This document shows, one piece after another, positions 40,807-47,951 of a stretch of 64,000 nucleotides of DNA. Under the pieces are notes generated by a model. It was given only the letters and a program-made list of their open reading frames with translations, was not told the origin of the DNA and ran no database searches. The position numbers and the translations under genes are program-made. The first letter of the stretch is position 1, and the number at the start of each line of letters is the position of its first letter. The stretch is from Bog-532 sp963742865 (GTDB taxonomy: Bacteria > Actinomycetota > Actinomycetes > Streptosporangiales > Streptosporangiaceae): NCBI GenBank assembly GCA_963742865.1, contig CAVUNW010000026.1, positions 1 through 64,000 on the forward strand, given 5' to 3'.

Positions 40807-42728
40807 GACTGCTTCAGCACCTGCTGGGCCGCGCTGGTCAGCTCGGCGGCGAACGACGATTCGGTGCTGGCCGTGCCCGGCCCGGGTTCGAAGTCGAGCT
40901 CGGTCCGCGTGTGCCCGCGCCCGTCGATGATGAACGCCAAGTCGCTGTGGCCGATCATCCCGCCGGCCGGCAGGATCTGGGCCTGAACCCCGTAGTTCTT
41001 CCAGGTCTGCTGCAGCTGGGCCAGCGTGCCGGTGAGGAAGAGCCAGTTCGGCAGGCCGGTCAGGCGCTCCTGGCGGTTGAAGGCCTGGACGTAGCCGACG
41101 GACCGGTAGAGCGGGTTGGCGACGATCGCGACCAGCTCCACATTCCGGGACGCGGTCCCGAGCATCTGGTCGGCCTGGCGGAACTCCTGGGCGATCACCG
41201 GGCAGTCGCTGGTGCAGACCGGGTTGAGGAAGGTGAGCAGCACGACCTTGCCGCGCAGGGCGGCCAGGCTGGATGGCTGGCCGTGCTGATCGGTCAGCGC
41301 GAAGGCGGGCGCGGGGAGATCGAGCGGGGCGGCGTTGCCGTCGATCGCCTGCGCGATGAGGGGGTCGGCGGTCCGGCTGGCCTGGGCCAGCGCCATCGGT
41401 GCGGTGCCGAGAATGATGATCGCCACCGCCCAGGTCGCCAGCACCGCCCGGGTGCCGGCCGCGCCGAACGCCCGGGCCAGGCGCGCAGGCCGGAGCCGGT
41501 CACGCCGCCTCAGCCCCGGCGAGGCCCGGCCAGGTTCGCCTGCCCCCGTAGCCGTAGCCGTGGCCGTGGCCGGCGCCGTCGCCGTCGCCGCCAGAGCGCC
41601 GGCCGGCGCCGTGCTGGCCGGATCGGCCACCGGGACCGGGACACGGGTTAGGGCCAGGTAGCCCGCGACCACCACCAGGGCCATCGGGATCATGCTGTTG
41701 GGATCGGTGCCCAGGCCGCCGAAGAAGCCGAAGTCCTCGATCAGCACCCAGTCCGCGAGGCAGAGCCCGATCGTGGCCAGGACCGTGAGGCGGAGCAGCC
41801 CCGGCCGCCCGCCGCCCGCGGTCAGCAGGCCCGCGCCGATGACCGCCAGCGCGACCACCGCGAACAGGTTGACCGCGAATCCGTGCGCTGCGGTGAAGGA
41901 CGCGAAGCTGCCGACCCAACCGGCCAGCAGCGAGGGCTGCGGAGTGCTCGCCATGGACCTGACCATGCCGGTGAGCGTCCCGCTGCTGCCCCGCAGCGTT
42001 CCCTGCCAGAAGCCGCGTCCCGGCCACGCCTGCAGCACGGCCATGCCGATGAAGAACAGTCCCAGGGCCGACAGCACCGTGCGGCCCAGCTGCGGTGCCC
42101 TCCAGCTGCGCTCGGGCGCCGCGATCAGCGCGCCGGCGGCACAGTAGAACACCACCGCCCCCGGTGCGCCGAAGAGCCAGGTAAGACCGGGCGCGAAGAT
42201 ACCGCCGAAGGCCTCGCCGAACACCCAGACCACCAGGCCCCACCCGGCGCTGGCCAGGCCGGCGAGCCTGGACCACGGGCCGCGGGGCGCGGTGATCAGC
42301 CAGACCCCGATCCCTATCTGAATCCAGACCACCGAGGCGCCGGCCTGGATCGGATGGTATGACCAGCTCGTGCCCGCCCAGTTCACGATGTGCTGAACCC
42401 AGCCCGGGGAGCTGGCCGCGGCCGGCTTGATGACCTGCGAGGGCAGCCCGGTCGCCATGGCCGGCTGCGCCTGCAGCAGACCGTCGAAGATCCACAGGAT
42501 CCCGAAGCCGATCCGCAGCACCTGGCGCCCGGCTGGCTCGGCCGCCACGCTGCCGCGGGCCGCCGCCGCGACGGCCGTCGGCCGCAGCCATTCCCGGATC
42601 GCGATCCAGGCCACCGCCAGCACCGCGAAGATGACCAGCACGATGATGCCCTGGTGCAGCAGGGCACTCCGGAACGCGGCCACCATGGTCGGGTTGTCGC
42701 TGTTCAGGCCGGAGTTCATGCCCGGCAT
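40803..42728 (-). CDS. Multi-pass membrane protein fused to SCO1/SenC copper chaperone domain
   Basis: The first ~470 residues hold about nine to ten hydrophobic helices, DoxX-like in parts (F-G-I-L-W-I-F-D-G-L-L-Q, Q-I-G-I-G-V-W-L). The C-terminal ~170 residues are a thioredoxin fold of SCO type. F-A-L-T-D-Q-H-G-Q precedes V-V-L-L-T-F-L-N-P-V-C-T-S-D-C-P, a C-x-x-x-C copper/disulfide motif, and a distal histidine lies in M-I-G-H-S-D-L-A-F-I. SCO delivers copper to CuA of oxidase subunit II outside the membrane. A cupredoxin-like gene and coxB lie divergently about 3.5 kb away. The fusion in one gene is unusual. Confidence 0.78.
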   Translation of the reverse strand: MPGMNSGLNSDNPTMVAAFRSALLHQGIIVLVIFAVLAVAWIAIREWLRPTAVAAAARGSVAAEPAGRQVLRIGFGILWIFDGLLQAQPAMATGLPSQVIKPAAASSPGWVQHIVNWAGTSWSYHPIQAGASVVWIQIGIGVWLITAPRGPWSRLAGLASAGWGLVVWVFGEAFGGIFAPGLTWLFGAPGAVVFYCAAGALIAAPERSWRAPQLGRTVLSALGLFFIGMAVLQAWPGRGFWQGTLRGSSGTLTGMVRSMASTPQPSLLAGWVGSFASFTAAHGFAVNLFAVVALAVIGAGLLTAGGGRPGLLRLTVLATIGLCLADWVLIEDFGFFGGLGTDPNSMIPMALVVVAGYLALTRVPVPVADPASTAPAGALAATATAPATATATATGAGEPGRASPGLRRRDRLRPARLARAFGAAGTRAVLATWAVAIIILGTAPMALAQASRTADPLIAQAIDGNAAPLDLPAPAFALTDQHGQPSSLAALRGKVVLLTFLNPVCTSDCPVIAQEFRQADQMLGTASRNVELVAIVANPLYRSVGYVQAFNRQERLTGLPNWLFLTGTLAQLQQTWKNYGVQAQILPAGGMIGHSDLAFIIDGRGHTRTELDFEPGPGTASTESSFAAELTSAAQQVLKQS

Positions 42729-42814
42729 CGCGGTTCACCCTTCCGCGGGGCGGCCAGGCCGCATGGTTCCCGGCTGATCATGCCCTCATCCGGGAGGCGG
42801 GGCTGGTCATGCCC

Positions 42815-43444
42815 TCATCCGGGCAGCTTGGGGAGTGTGGCCTGCGCCGAAAGTGACGTGATCGCGTGCTGCAGCACGGCGTCCACCGACGCGCGCTGCG
42901 CATTCAGCGTCCGCAGGGCCCCCTTCAGCGCCGCCATCGCTGCGCTCCTGGCCTGCGGCGTCGGGGCGGCCAGCACGTTCGCGACATCCGTCTGCACGTT
43001 CACGGCATCCGGAGACGCCCAGGTCACCAGGCCCTTGACCGCGGACGCCAGGTGGAAGCTCGCCAGCGACTCGGTCACCTGGTACGAGGCCAGGTCGTCG
43101 AGCGGCATGCTGTTAGCCAGCGAGCAGTTGCTCGCGCCGTCCCGGGCGACGCCGATCGCATCCGTCACCTGGTTACTGGACCCGGACTCGATTCCCTGCA
43201 GCGCGGTCAGCGACTCGCTGACCCCGCCCGCGCACGACTGGATCCCGGTCGTCATGTCGTGCAGGAACCCCCGCAGGTCGGATGCCCGCTGACCCGTCGA
43301 TGGCCGGTGCACGAGAGCCACGCTGACTCCGATCACCAGCAGCACCGCGGCCGCGATATAGAGCAATCGCGGTGATCGCCGGGTGGGCCACGCGCTGTGC
43401 CGGATCACGACGTACGGCGGGTCCGTGCGGGGAGGTGACTGCAT
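42815..43444 (-). CDS. Membrane-anchored exported protein of unknown function
   Basis: This protein of about 209 residues has one transmembrane segment near residues 28-45 (L-L-Y-I-A-A-A-V-L-L-V-I-G-V-S-V-A-L-V) and a Ser/Ala/Asp-rich helical outer domain. Two cysteines (I-Q-S-C-A-G and A-S-N-C-S) occur outside. I do not recognise the family. It lies between the SCO fusion gene and the kinase-thioredoxin gene (5 bp), so it probably belongs to this redox/copper set. A substrate of the nearby thiol oxidoreductase domain is possible, given its two cysteines. Confidence 0.55.
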   Translation of the reverse strand: MQSPPRTDPPYVVIRHSAWPTRRSPRLLYIAAAVLLVIGVSVALVHRPSTGQRASDLRGFLHDMTTGIQSCAGGVSESLTALQGIESGSSNQVTDAIGVARDGASNCSLANSMPLDDLASYQVTESLASFHLASAVKGLVTWASPDAVNVQTDVANVLAAPTPQARSAAMAALKGALRTLNAQRASVDAVLQHAITSLSAQATLPKLPG

Positions 43445-43449
43445 CGTGC

Positions 43450-45195
43450 TCAGCCTCCGTTCTGGTAGCCGTCGGCGGCGGGCGCCGGGCTAGCCGGGCT
43501 CACGTGCTGGCCGTCCATCAGCGCGACGCCCTCGGTCAGCTGCCGCATGGTCACGTCGCCGAGGATCCGCTTGACGATGTGATGCCGGGCGTCCAGGAAG
43601 AAGGTCTCCGGGATACCGGTCGCACTCACGCCGTACGCGTCGGCCACGGCCGTCGTGGACTCGAACCCGACCGGATACGCGACCCGGTCGCTGGTCACGA
43701 AACGACGGGCCGCCGTGGCGCTGTCGTCCGCGTCCACGCCGATGATCACGGCCCGGCCCGCCAGCGAGCGGTAGAACGAGGCCAGCAGCGGTGTTTCCTT
43801 CGCGCATGGGCCGCACCATGACGCGAAGAAGTTCAGGATCACCGGCTGCCCGCGGTAGGCACTCAGCGACACCGTTTGCGCCGGGTCGCGCAGGGACGGC
43901 AGCGTGAAGGCTGGTGCCGCGGGCTGGGCGGCAGGGGTATTCCGGTGGGTGGTGCTGTCGACCGCGATCACCGCGGCGATGACCGCCACGCATACCGCGG
44001 CCGCGATCGTGACGGCCGGGCGCGGCCGCTTACCACCACCACGCGGCCACCAGTCCCGTGGCCGCCAATCTCGGGGCCACCAGTGGCGGGCTGGCCCGGG
44101 GACAGGCTCGAACGCACTGCTCAGGGCCGTTGCGGATGCCCCCGTCGCCGGCACTGCCGCTGGCCCGGCGGCTGGCGCCGCGGCTGGCGCCGTGGCTGGC
44201 GCCGTGGATAGCCACGCGGGCCGCCAGCCGGTCCGAGCCCGCCGCTGTCGCCCGGGCCGCGCCGTCGCCGGGAGCACCAGCTCGAACGTGCTGCCCGACC
44301 CGGGCGTGCTGCGGACCCGCACCTCCCCGCCGTGCCCGAGGGCAACCGCGCGGACCAGCGTCAGCCCGAGCCCGGTTCCGCGGGGTCCGCCCCGGGCCGG
44401 GCCGGACCGGAACCGCTCGAACACGGAACCGAGGTCGGCGGGCATGATGCCTTCCCCGGAGTCCTCGACCACCAGGCAGGCGGTCGAGGACTCGTCGTCG
44501 CACGTCACCGAAAGCCTGATCGTGTCGCCGGGTCCGGTGTGCTGGACGGCGTTCTCCATCAGGGCATCCACCGCCAGTTCGAGGCGCTCGCGGTCGGCGT
44601 CCACCGTCACCGCGTCGAGCTGCCCGGTCGTCCAGACCCGGCGCGCCGTGGCCCGCCAGCGCCACAGCGCCTCGGTGAGGAAGCTGTCCAGGGCGACCGG
44701 CGCCAGGGAGAGGAACTCCGGATCCTGCGACGCGGCGATCAGCAGCAGGCGGTCGCTCAGGCTCTTCAGCCGCGCCAGCTCGCCCAGCACCACGTAGATG
44801 TCCTGCTGTTCGCGCTGACCGGTGAGCTCGGCCGCCAGCAGCTCGGCGTGGCCCAGGGCGATCGTGATCGGCGTTCTGAGCTGGTGCGCGGCGTCCTGGA
44901 GGAACCGGCGCTGGCTCGTCAGCAGCTGGCCGGTCTCCTGGCCCGCCCGGCCCGGCTTGTTCCTCGTGTCCCCGGCGGCTCCGCCCCGGTATGCGTGCCA
45001 CACCATGACCAGGCCGAAGACCAGAATGACGCCGAGCCAGATGGGGCAGAAGACGGTGCTGTCCGGCCGGGCAAAGGTCATCAGGGCGGCCAGCCCGAAC
45101 AGCCCGAGCAGTCCGAGCAGCATCCACGCGGGGCTGATCCAGCTCACCGGCATGCGGGTGCCGGCGCCGCTAGGACGCAAGCTGGTATCCCGCAC
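43450..45195 (-). CDS. Sensor histidine kinase fused to extracytoplasmic TlpA-like thioredoxin
   Basis: This is one unbroken frame of 581 codons. Two N-terminal helices (residues about 20-65) precede a HisKA domain with the phospho-histidine in F-L-Q-D-A-A-H-Q-L-R-T-P-I-T. A HATPase domain follows (A-L-M-E-N-A-V-Q-H-T, V-E-D-S-G-E-G-I, R-G-T-G-L-G-L). An Ala/Pro linker (residues 310-385) leads to a helix A-V-T-I-A-A-A-V-C-V-A-V-I-A-A-V-I and a TlpA-type domain with F-F-A-S-W-C-G-P-C-A-K. The topology places the thioredoxin outside the cell. It overlaps the response regulator gene by 26 bp, or starts at ATG 45153. I know of no standard family with this order. Confidence 0.8.
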   Translation of the reverse strand: MRDTSLRPSGAGTRMPVSWISPAWMLLGLLGLFGLAALMTFARPDSTVFCPIWLGVILVFGLVMVWHAYRGGAAGDTRNKPGRAGQETGQLLTSQRRFLQDAAHQLRTPITIALGHAELLAAELTGQREQQDIYVVLGELARLKSLSDRLLLIAASQDPEFLSLAPVALDSFLTEALWRWRATARRVWTTGQLDAVTVDADRERLELAVDALMENAVQHTGPGDTIRLSVTCDDESSTACLVVEDSGEGIMPADLGSVFERFRSGPARGGPRGTGLGLTLVRAVALGHGGEVRVRSTPGSGSTFELVLPATARPGRQRRARTGWRPAWLSTAPATAPAAAPAAGPAAVPATGASATALSSAFEPVPGPARHWWPRDWRPRDWWPRGGGKRPRPAVTIAAAVCVAVIAAVIAVDSTTHRNTPAAQPAAPAFTLPSLRDPAQTVSLSAYRGQPVILNFFASWCGPCAKETPLLASFYRSLAGRAVIIGVDADDSATAARRFVTSDRVAYPVGFESTTAVADAYGVSATGIPETFFLDARHHIVKRILGDVTMRQLTEGVALMDGQHVSPASPAPAADGYQNGG

Positions 45196-45866
45196 CGCGC
45201 ACCGTCCTGATCAATTCGAACCCGAGCTTCGACCGGAGCCGCCGCACGCAGACGTCGACCACGTTGGAACCCGGGTCGAAGTCGTATCCCCAGATCGAGG
45301 CGAGCAGCTGCTCCTTCGGCACCGAATGGCCGGCGTGCTCCATGAGCTCTTTGAGCAGCAAGAACTCCAGCCGGGTCAGGGGCACCGGCCCCTGGCCCAC
45401 GTTCGGCCTGCAGCCGGCCGACGTCGAGGCTCAGCTCCCCGGCCCTGAGCACCTCGTGGCGGGGATCGCCGCGCAGCTGGACCCGCACCCGGGCCAGCAG
45501 TTCCTCCAGCGAGAACGGCTTGGTCAGGTAGTCGTGCGCGCCCAGATCCAGGCACGTGACCTTCGTCGTCGCCTCGTCCACGCAGGACAGCATGAGCACG
45601 GCCTGGTCCGGGTGCAGCCGGAGCAGCTCGGCCAGCACCTCGCGCCCGTCCATGTCCGGCATGACGAGATCCAGGATGACCAGCCCGTACTCGCCGGTCC
45701 TGGCCAGCTGAAGCGCGTCGGCCCCGCTGGATGCGCAATCGATCGCATAGCCAGCCTTGGCGAGGGCGCGGCTGATAAAGCCCCGGATGCGCGGCTCGTC
45801 GTCGACGAGCAGGATTCCCGAGCCTGGTAGGGGACGAGCCGACCGATCTGTGCTCATTGCAGGCAT
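45170..45866 (-). CDS. OmpR-family response regulator (one frameshift)
   Basis: The receiver domain has I-L-L-V-D-D-E-P-R, the phospho-aspartate in V-I-L-D-L-V-M-P-D-M-D-G, and the lysine in Y-L-T-K-P-F-S. One extra base near 45410 shifts the frame, after which the winged-helix output domain is complete (L-T-R-L-E-F-L-L-L-K-E-L, then V-V-D-V-C-V-R-R-L-R-S-K-L and T-V-R-G-A-G-Y-Q-L). The joined length is about 232 residues, normal for the family. It is cotranscribed with the kinase-thioredoxin gene. The start among several Met/Val codons is uncertain. It is divergent from the oxidase operon, a likely target. Confidence 0.85.
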
Positions 45867-46263
45867 TTCGCTTCGCACCTGGGCCACCTCGGATGGGCGT
45901 GGCGACCGAACCCGCTACTCGGATGTCTTCCGTCTGAGCAGACAATCCACTCAATTCGGCCGCGGCGTCAAGCTTCGTGACCTGAACGCAATCCATTGCA
46001 AGATCCGGGTGGCGGGCATGGCCCGGGCCAGGTGGGCGCAGACGCTGCGCACGCTGGCGTTTTAGCGAGATGTGACGAACTAGCCACCCAAGATGGTGGA
46101 AAACGGGGGAGTTGCCCACCGATCATGACAATTTCGTCATTCAGCGAGGTGATCCTTGCCGTCCTGACCGCGCTGGCGCAAAGCTCGGGACGACGACGAG
46201 CTTCCGGGGAGCCGGACGCGCATACATCCGTGAGAACGCATCGGCAGAGCGAGGTGGTGGCTG
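45867..46263. promoter_or_regulatory. Divergent control region between two-component system and oxidase operon
   Basis: The region holds no clear gene. GCGCAG at 46036-46041 and CTGCGC at 46045-46050 form a 6-bp inverted repeat with a 3-bp centre. ATGAC at 46125-46129 and GTCAT at 46136-46140 form a second inverted repeat. Both lie between the response regulator (minus) and the cupredoxin/cox operon (plus), so either could be the response-regulator binding site. Confidence 0.4.
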
Positions 46264-46938
46264 GTGTCCCTGCCGGCCCGGGTGACGACCCTGATCGTGG
46301 CGGTTCTCGCCGTGGCCGGGGGCGTAATCTTTGTCGTCGCCCATTACCTGCTCGGCGGCCCGCCGACCGTCGACTTCACCGCCGGCTCCTCCGGCCAGGT
46401 CAACGTAATCATGCAGTCCGACGCGTCGTCGGATCCGGCGGCGGTGCCTGACCATCCGACGTGGGTCAGCTACTTCATCAAGAGCCCCACGAACTCGGCC
46501 TGGGTCCATACCACGCTGTTCCAGGTTCCCGCCCACACCCGGGTGAACGTGACGATCTATGGCTACGACGGCTCGACACCAGTCCGCAACCAGGTCTGGG
46601 GCCAGGTCAGCGGCACGCTCGGCGGCGTCGCGCACTACGGCAGGCTGACAGTACGGACCGTCAACGGCTGGAACGGCCCCCTTCTTATCCAGCACACGTT
46701 CGCGATCCCCAGCCTGAACCTCAGCGTGCCCGTCGAGGCGGGGCCGGCCACCTGCACGACCGGGCCCTGCACGGGCAAGGATCACTCGACCACGACGTTC
46801 AGCTTCGTGACGCCGGCTCAGCCCGGCGCGTACCGGTGGCAGTGCTTCGTCCCATGCGGCCTGTCCTTCCTCCTCGGCAACGGTGGTCCCATGCAGACGA
46901 TCGGCTACATGACGGGCAACATGCAGGTGGTGTCCTGA
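46264..46938 (+). CDS. Cupredoxin-like exported protein, first gene of the cox operon
   Basis: This protein of about 224 residues has one N-terminal helix (T-T-L-I-V-A-V-L-A-V-A-G-G-V-I-F) acting as anchor or signal. The outer domain is a beta-rich cupredoxin with R-W-Q-C-F-V-P-C-G and a downstream G-P-M-Q-T-I-G-Y-M-T-G. This resembles the CuA or blue-copper loop, but the position of the CuA histidine (C-x-x-x-C-G-x-x-H) is Phe. A second Cys pair lies in T-C-T-T-G-P-C-T-G. Its stop overlaps the coxB ATG by 1 bp. It may be an electron carrier or copper donor for the oxidase. The GTG start follows GAGGTGG. Confidence 0.7.
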   Translation: MSLPARVTTLIVAVLAVAGGVIFVVAHYLLGGPPTVDFTAGSSGQVNVIMQSDASSDPAAVPDHPTWVSYFIKSPTNSAWVHTTLFQVPAHTRVNVTIYGYDGSTPVRNQVWGQVSGTLGGVAHYGRLTVRTVNGWNGPLLIQHTFAIPSLNLSVPVEAGPATCTTGPCTGKDHSTTTFSFVTPAQPGAYRWQCFVPCGLSFLLGNGGPMQTIGYMTGNMQVVS

Positions 46939-47882
46939 TGGCCGCCGCGGAGGGCACGGTCCGGGCCGACGCACAGTCGCGCGAGCCGAACCACGGGCTG
47001 CGGATCTTCCTGATCTGGCTGCCGGTCGCCCTGGCGGCGGACCTGATCATCTGGTTCGTCTGGGGCCCGCACATGCCGCCGGGCGACCTGTCCTCGTCCG
47101 CATCCAGCCAGCAGTTCGACATCAACGTCATGGCCGTGATGGCCACCCCGGTCATGGCCTTCGTACTCATCTACATCGGCTATGCCCTCGTCGTATGGCG
47201 GCACCGGGAGGGGGACGACGAGGACGGGCCGCCGATCCATGGCAATACCCGGGTCTCGGTCGCGTGGATCGGGGTCACGGCAGTGCTCGTGCTAGGTCTC
47301 TTCGTGTTCGGCACGGTCGAACTCGCGGTTCCAGCCGGGGCGGGCGCCGGCGAGGGGAACACACCGATCTGGCGGCCGGGCGGGGGCACCCCGCTGCAGG
47401 TGCAGGTGATCGGTCAGCAGTGGCGGTTCACCTACCGTTACCCGCAGTTCGGCGGGTTCGAGACGACCAGCCTGGTGCTGCCCGTCGGCCAGAACGTCCA
47501 GTTCAACGTGACCTCGCTGGACGTGATCCACAGTTTCTGGGCCTACCAGCTCGGGGTGAAGGCGGATGCGAATCCCGGCATTAACAACGTGGCCTACACC
47601 AAGCCCGAGCACACCGGCCTGGTCCAGGTGCGCTGCGCCGAGCTGTGCGGGCTCTGGCACGCCGACATGACCACCGCCGGCCAGGTGGTCAGCGATTCCG
47701 CGTTCAGCGCGTGGGCGGCGTCGGCCCGGATCCAGCTCGCCGCCCTGACCAGGAACCTCCCGCCCTACACGCTGACCTACGACCCGAACTCGGTCGCGCA
47801 GCTCGGCAGGGCGTTCCAGAAGGCCGGGCTGACCGGCGCGGGGGGCCAGTACTACGGCCCCCAGTACCCAGTGCAGCCATAG
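46938..47882 (+). CDS. coxB: Cytochrome c oxidase subunit II
   Basis: This protein of about 314 residues has two N-terminal helices and the CuA cupredoxin domain. The copper ligands are all present: H in D-V-I-H-S-F-W, and C-A-E-L-C-G-L-W-H-A-D-M. The strand I-G-Q-Q-W-R-F-T-Y-R-Y-P holds the conserved Trp used for electron entry. It accepts electrons outside the membrane and passes them to subunit I. It is translationally coupled to the cupredoxin-like gene. No heme c motif is present, so this is not a fused caa3 subunit. Confidence 0.95.
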   Translation: MAAAEGTVRADAQSREPNHGLRIFLIWLPVALAADLIIWFVWGPHMPPGDLSSSASSQQFDINVMAVMATPVMAFVLIYIGYALVVWRHREGDDEDGPPIHGNTRVSVAWIGVTAVLVLGLFVFGTVELAVPAGAGAGEGNTPIWRPGGGTPLQVQVIGQQWRFTYRYPQFGGFETTSLVLPVGQNVQFNVTSLDVIHSFWAYQLGVKADANPGINNVAYTKPEHTGLVQVRCAELCGLWHADMTTAGQVVSDSAFSAWAASARIQLAALTRNLPPYTLTYDPNSVAQLGRAFQKAGLTGAGGQYYGPQYPVQP

Positions 47883-47893
47883 GCCGGGCAGCC

Positions 47894-47947
47894 ATGAGCA
47901 AGCGACCAGCACGCACCGACATTTCCGCTCCTTCCGTGGAGAGGTGA
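47894..47947 (+). CDS. Very short possible reading frame between coxB and coxA
   Basis: ATG at 47894 opens a 17-codon frame, M-S-K-R-P-A-R-T-D-I-S-A-P-S-V-E-R, ending at 47947, 4 bp before coxA. Its end contains the GGAGAGG ribosome site of coxA. It could be a translated leader coupling coxA to coxB, or chance. Nothing else supports it. Confidence 0.25.
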   Translation: MSKRPARTDISAPSVER

Positions 47948-47951
47948 CCGG

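Noticed and set aside
43450..45195. The kinase-thioredoxin fusion as an assembly artefact
   Set aside because: It was not fully excluded, but the frame is open through all 581 codons. The linker has membrane-helix logic, and this region shows few indels, so it was kept as a finding with a stated test.
47894..47947. A conserved leader peptide controlling coxA
   Set aside because: It is only 17 codons, with no attenuation hairpin seen, so it was kept only as a low-confidence frame.
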